From CAVTWY01 sp963738575 (GTDB lineage Bacteria; Pseudomonadota; Gammaproteobacteria; Burkholderiales; Burkholderiaceae_C), in contig CAVTWY010000002.1 of the NCBI GenBank assembly GCA_963738575.1, positions 1,302,001-1,366,000 of the forward strand: DNA of 64,000 bases. The letters run 5' to 3'. This document shows positions 62,297 through 64,000 of the stretch, piece after piece (the stretch's first letter is position 1; each line of letters begins with the position of its first letter). The notes beneath the pieces are model-generated. The model saw only the letters and a list, made by a program, of their open reading frames with translations, made no database searches and was not told the origin of the DNA. Position numbers and translations under genes: made by a program.

Positions 62297-62314
62297 AATT
62301 GTACATAGACAATT
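62297..62314. promoter_or_regulatory. Palindrome between iclR-type and ligase genes
   Basis: AATTGT, six bases, ACAATT: perfect arms of six with an AT-rich centre. IclR regulators bind such 14-18-base palindromes. TTGACA-like TTATTGACAATC lies just right at 62324, so a bound dimer would sit at the ligase promoter. Confidence 0.6.
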
Positions 62315-62392
62315 CATAGTCTTTATTGACAATCAGCAGGGCGGCGCGCAAAATTGCCAGCACTGAGCGCCGAGCTGGAGCAGACCCTTCAA

Positions 62393-63964
62393 ATGACCAA
62401 GCTGACCGAATACGTGTCGTATGCAGACGCCCTGGCGCATTGCTCCGGTGACAAGCTTTGGGAACTCTTCGATGGCAACCAAGAGCGAATGAACATCGCT
62501 CACGAGTGCATCGACCGGCATGTTGGCGGCCACCGCCCGGCCATCGTGATCGTTCGTGCCGCAGGCGACGACCTCGTGCTCGGTTTCCAGCAGATCGCCG
62601 ACGCTTCGTCGCGCTTCGCACACTGGCTGGTGGCGCGCGGCGTGCAGCCGGGCGACAGGATTGCCGTGATGCTCGAGCCATCCCTCGAGTTCTACGTCGC
62701 GATGTTCGGCGCCATGAAGATGGGGGCCATTGCGGTGCCGCTCTTCACCCTCTTCGGCCCCGATGGCATCCGGCTGCGTGTGCAAGATTGCAAGCCGCGA
62801 GTCGTTGTCACCAACACCGAGAAGGCGACCATGGTCGCGAGCACGCAAGGCCTCGAGATTCTGGTGGCCGACGAGAACTTTGTGCCCTCACTGGGCCACC
62901 TGCCCGCCCGCTTCGAGACGAAGACGCGTGCCGACGATCTGGCGATCTTTCAGTACACGTCTGGCACCACGCGCGAGCTGCCCGATGCAGTCAAGCACAC
63001 CCACCGGGCGATCGTGACGTTGATGCTGGCCGCGCTCTATGGCACAGGCGTGCGCCCCGGCGACCGTTTCATGTGCCCGTCGTCGCCGGCCTGGGGCCAT
63101 GGCTTGTGGCACGGCACGCTGGCGCCCTTGGCGATGGGGGTGACGATCGGCGCTTACGCGGGCAAGTTCGATGCCGAGCGTTTGCTGAAGGCGCTGCAAG
63201 ACCACCGCTTCAACAACCTGTCGGCGGCCGCCACCCACTACCGAATGATGCGCAATTCCGGGGCCGCTGCGCGATACACCTACTTCCTCGAAAAGCTGTC
63301 CTTCACTGGCGAGCCCATGGACAGCGGGACCTCCGAATTCGTGGAATCAACCTTCGGCCGTCCTGCCTGCAGCATGTATGGCACCACAGAGATCGGCGTG
63401 TGCCTGGTGAACTTCCCCGGCGCCCCTGATTTCGCCGTCAAGCCCGGCTCGCTGGGCAAGGCCGTCCCTGGTCTGCGCGTGGAAGTGCACGACGCCGACG
63501 GCAAGCCCTGCGCCCCGGGCGAGACGGGTGAACTGAAGCTGTGGCGCCGCGATGCGTGGCTGGCCACCAAGGACCTCGGGCGCATCGACGACGACGGCTA
63601 CTTCTATCACGGCGGCCGTGCAGACGACGTGATCATCTCGGCAGGCTGGACCATCGGTGCCGTCGAGGTCGAGGACGCCATGCTCAAGCACCCCGACGTT
63701 GTCGAGGCCGCCGCCATCGGTGTGCCCGATGCCCTGCGCGGGCTGGTCGTGAAGGCCTTCATCGTCTCCGAACGCCGAGGCGACGACGGGTTCGTGCGTG
63801 AAATCCAGGAGACCGTGCGACACCGCCTCAGCCAGCACGAGTACCCGCGCCAGGTGGAGTTCGTGCACGAACTACCCAAGACCCCCGCCGGAAAGATCCA
63901 CCGAAAGAAGCTGCGCGAGAAGGAACTCGCCAACACCCTTGCGGCACCCGCCGCCCAACCTTGA
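62393..63964 (+). CDS. AMP-dependent acyl/aryl-CoA ligase
   Basis: 523 residues from ATG 62393; a TTG at 62354 would add 13 residues. ATP-binding loop YTSGTTRELPDAVKHTHR, the A5 motif SMYGTTEIG, Asp in LATKDLGRIDDDGYFYHGGRADD and the terminal catalytic Lys in PKTPAGKIHRKKLR mark the ANL superfamily, adenylating a carboxylate and joining CoA. The sequence style is of aryl/short-chain acyl-CoA synthetases such as benzoate-type ligases. It is controlled by the divergent IclR regulator and leads the next gene by 18 bases. Confidence 0.92.
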   Translation: MTKLTEYVSYADALAHCSGDKLWELFDGNQERMNIAHECIDRHVGGHRPAIVIVRAAGDDLVLGFQQIADASSRFAHWLVARGVQPGDRIAVMLEPSLEFYVAMFGAMKMGAIAVPLFTLFGPDGIRLRVQDCKPRVVVTNTEKATMVASTQGLEILVADENFVPSLGHLPARFETKTRADDLAIFQYTSGTTRELPDAVKHTHRAIVTLMLAALYGTGVRPGDRFMCPSSPAWGHGLWHGTLAPLAMGVTIGAYAGKFDAERLLKALQDHRFNNLSAAATHYRMMRNSGAAARYTYFLEKLSFTGEPMDSGTSEFVESTFGRPACSMYGTTEIGVCLVNFPGAPDFAVKPGSLGKAVPGLRVEVHDADGKPCAPGETGELKLWRRDAWLATKDLGRIDDDGYFYHGGRADDVIISAGWTIGAVEVEDAMLKHPDVVEAAAIGVPDALRGLVVKAFIVSERRGDDGFVREIQETVRHRLSQHEYPRQVEFVHELPKTPAGKIHRKKLREKELANTLAAPAAQP

Positions 63965-63982
63965 ACGGACCCAGGAGAATCC

Positions 63983-64000
63983 ATGTCGACCACCACAGAA
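63983..64000 (+). CDS. Start of a gene cut by the right window edge
   Basis: ATG at 63983 follows AGGAG by seven bases and 18 bases after the ligase stop; only MSTTTE is visible. It is very likely the second gene of the IclR-regulated operon, but nothing can be said of its product. Confidence 0.5.

Overview
The window looks like a GC-rich betaproteobacterial chromosome segment, most likely Burkholderiales and perhaps Comamonadaceae-like. This is inferred from the Bug-type tricarboxylate receptors, the small Trp-rich protein of the TIGR04438 type, the gene styles and the codon use; no rRNA or other taxonomic marker is present. Region 1 (1-5.2 kb) holds a membrane spermidine-synthase-like gene cut by the window edge, a PAP2-family membrane phosphatase, a NarX/DesK-type sensor kinase with its LuxR-type response regulator, and an isoprenylcysteine methyltransferase-like protein.

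Region 2 (5.4-19.7 kb) is a complete Tad/Flp tight-adherence pilus locus on the plus strand: orphan receiver, two Flp pilins, prepilin peptidase, AAA ATPase, CpaB/RcpC, secretin, lipoprotein, TadG-like protein, two TadE-like pseudopilins, CpaE/TadZ, CpaF/TadA ATPase, TadB, TadC, and a TadD TPR protein with a LytR_C domain. Nearly every gene here after the prepilin peptidase is broken by single-base frameshifts while the protein sequence either side stays recognisable. Similar frameshifts recur at 36.9-39.7 kb and in ilvD, so local sequencing or assembly errors are the simplest explanation.

Region 3 (19.8-43.0 kb) is a 23-kb catabolic island with two divergent operons around a GntR regulator. 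The leftward operon is gntR, ridA-like, ligJ-like hydratase, Rieske oxygenase, its flavin/2Fe-2S reductase, a collapsed Bug-receptor relic, enoyl-CoA hydratase, 3-hydroxyacyl-CoA dehydrogenase and SDR. The rightward operon is NDP-forming acyl-CoA ligase, two unlike acyl-CoA dehydrogenases (PimC/PimD-like), Bug receptor, GMC oxidoreductase, aldehyde dehydrogenase, SCP2-type thiolase plus DUF35 partner, CaiB/BaiF CoA-transferase, LigB-type extradiol dioxygenase, three tandem RraA-fold proteins (the last LigK-like) and a crotonase. Together they suggest oxidation and CoA-dependent shortening of a side chain, ring hydroxylation, extradiol cleavage and a hydratase/aldolase finish. The substrate is unknown.

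Region 4 (43.0-52.2 kb) is accessory DNA. It holds a decayed higB with intact higA, an AbiEi/AbiEii toxin-antitoxin pair, and then a 6.6-kb integrated element bounded by 51-bp direct repeats of the 3' half of a tRNA-Val gene. The element encodes a tyrosine integrase, a HigBA pair, an AlpA-like protein, a CHC2 zinc-finger primase-like protein, a RepA-like AAA ATPase and several small unknowns. It has no structural or conjugation genes, and ends in a GC-rich array of short spaced repeats.

Region 5 (52.1-64 kb) returns to housekeeping: tRNA-Val, dnaQ, lgt, ilvD, a small Trp-rich protein, cytochrome c, triple terminators, a DUF3501/Fe-S protein/rubrerythrin cluster, an alpha/beta hydrolase and tRNA-Ala. 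It closes with an IclR-regulated locus (PaaI thioesterase leftward, acyl-CoA/aryl-CoA ligase rightward) that runs off the right edge.
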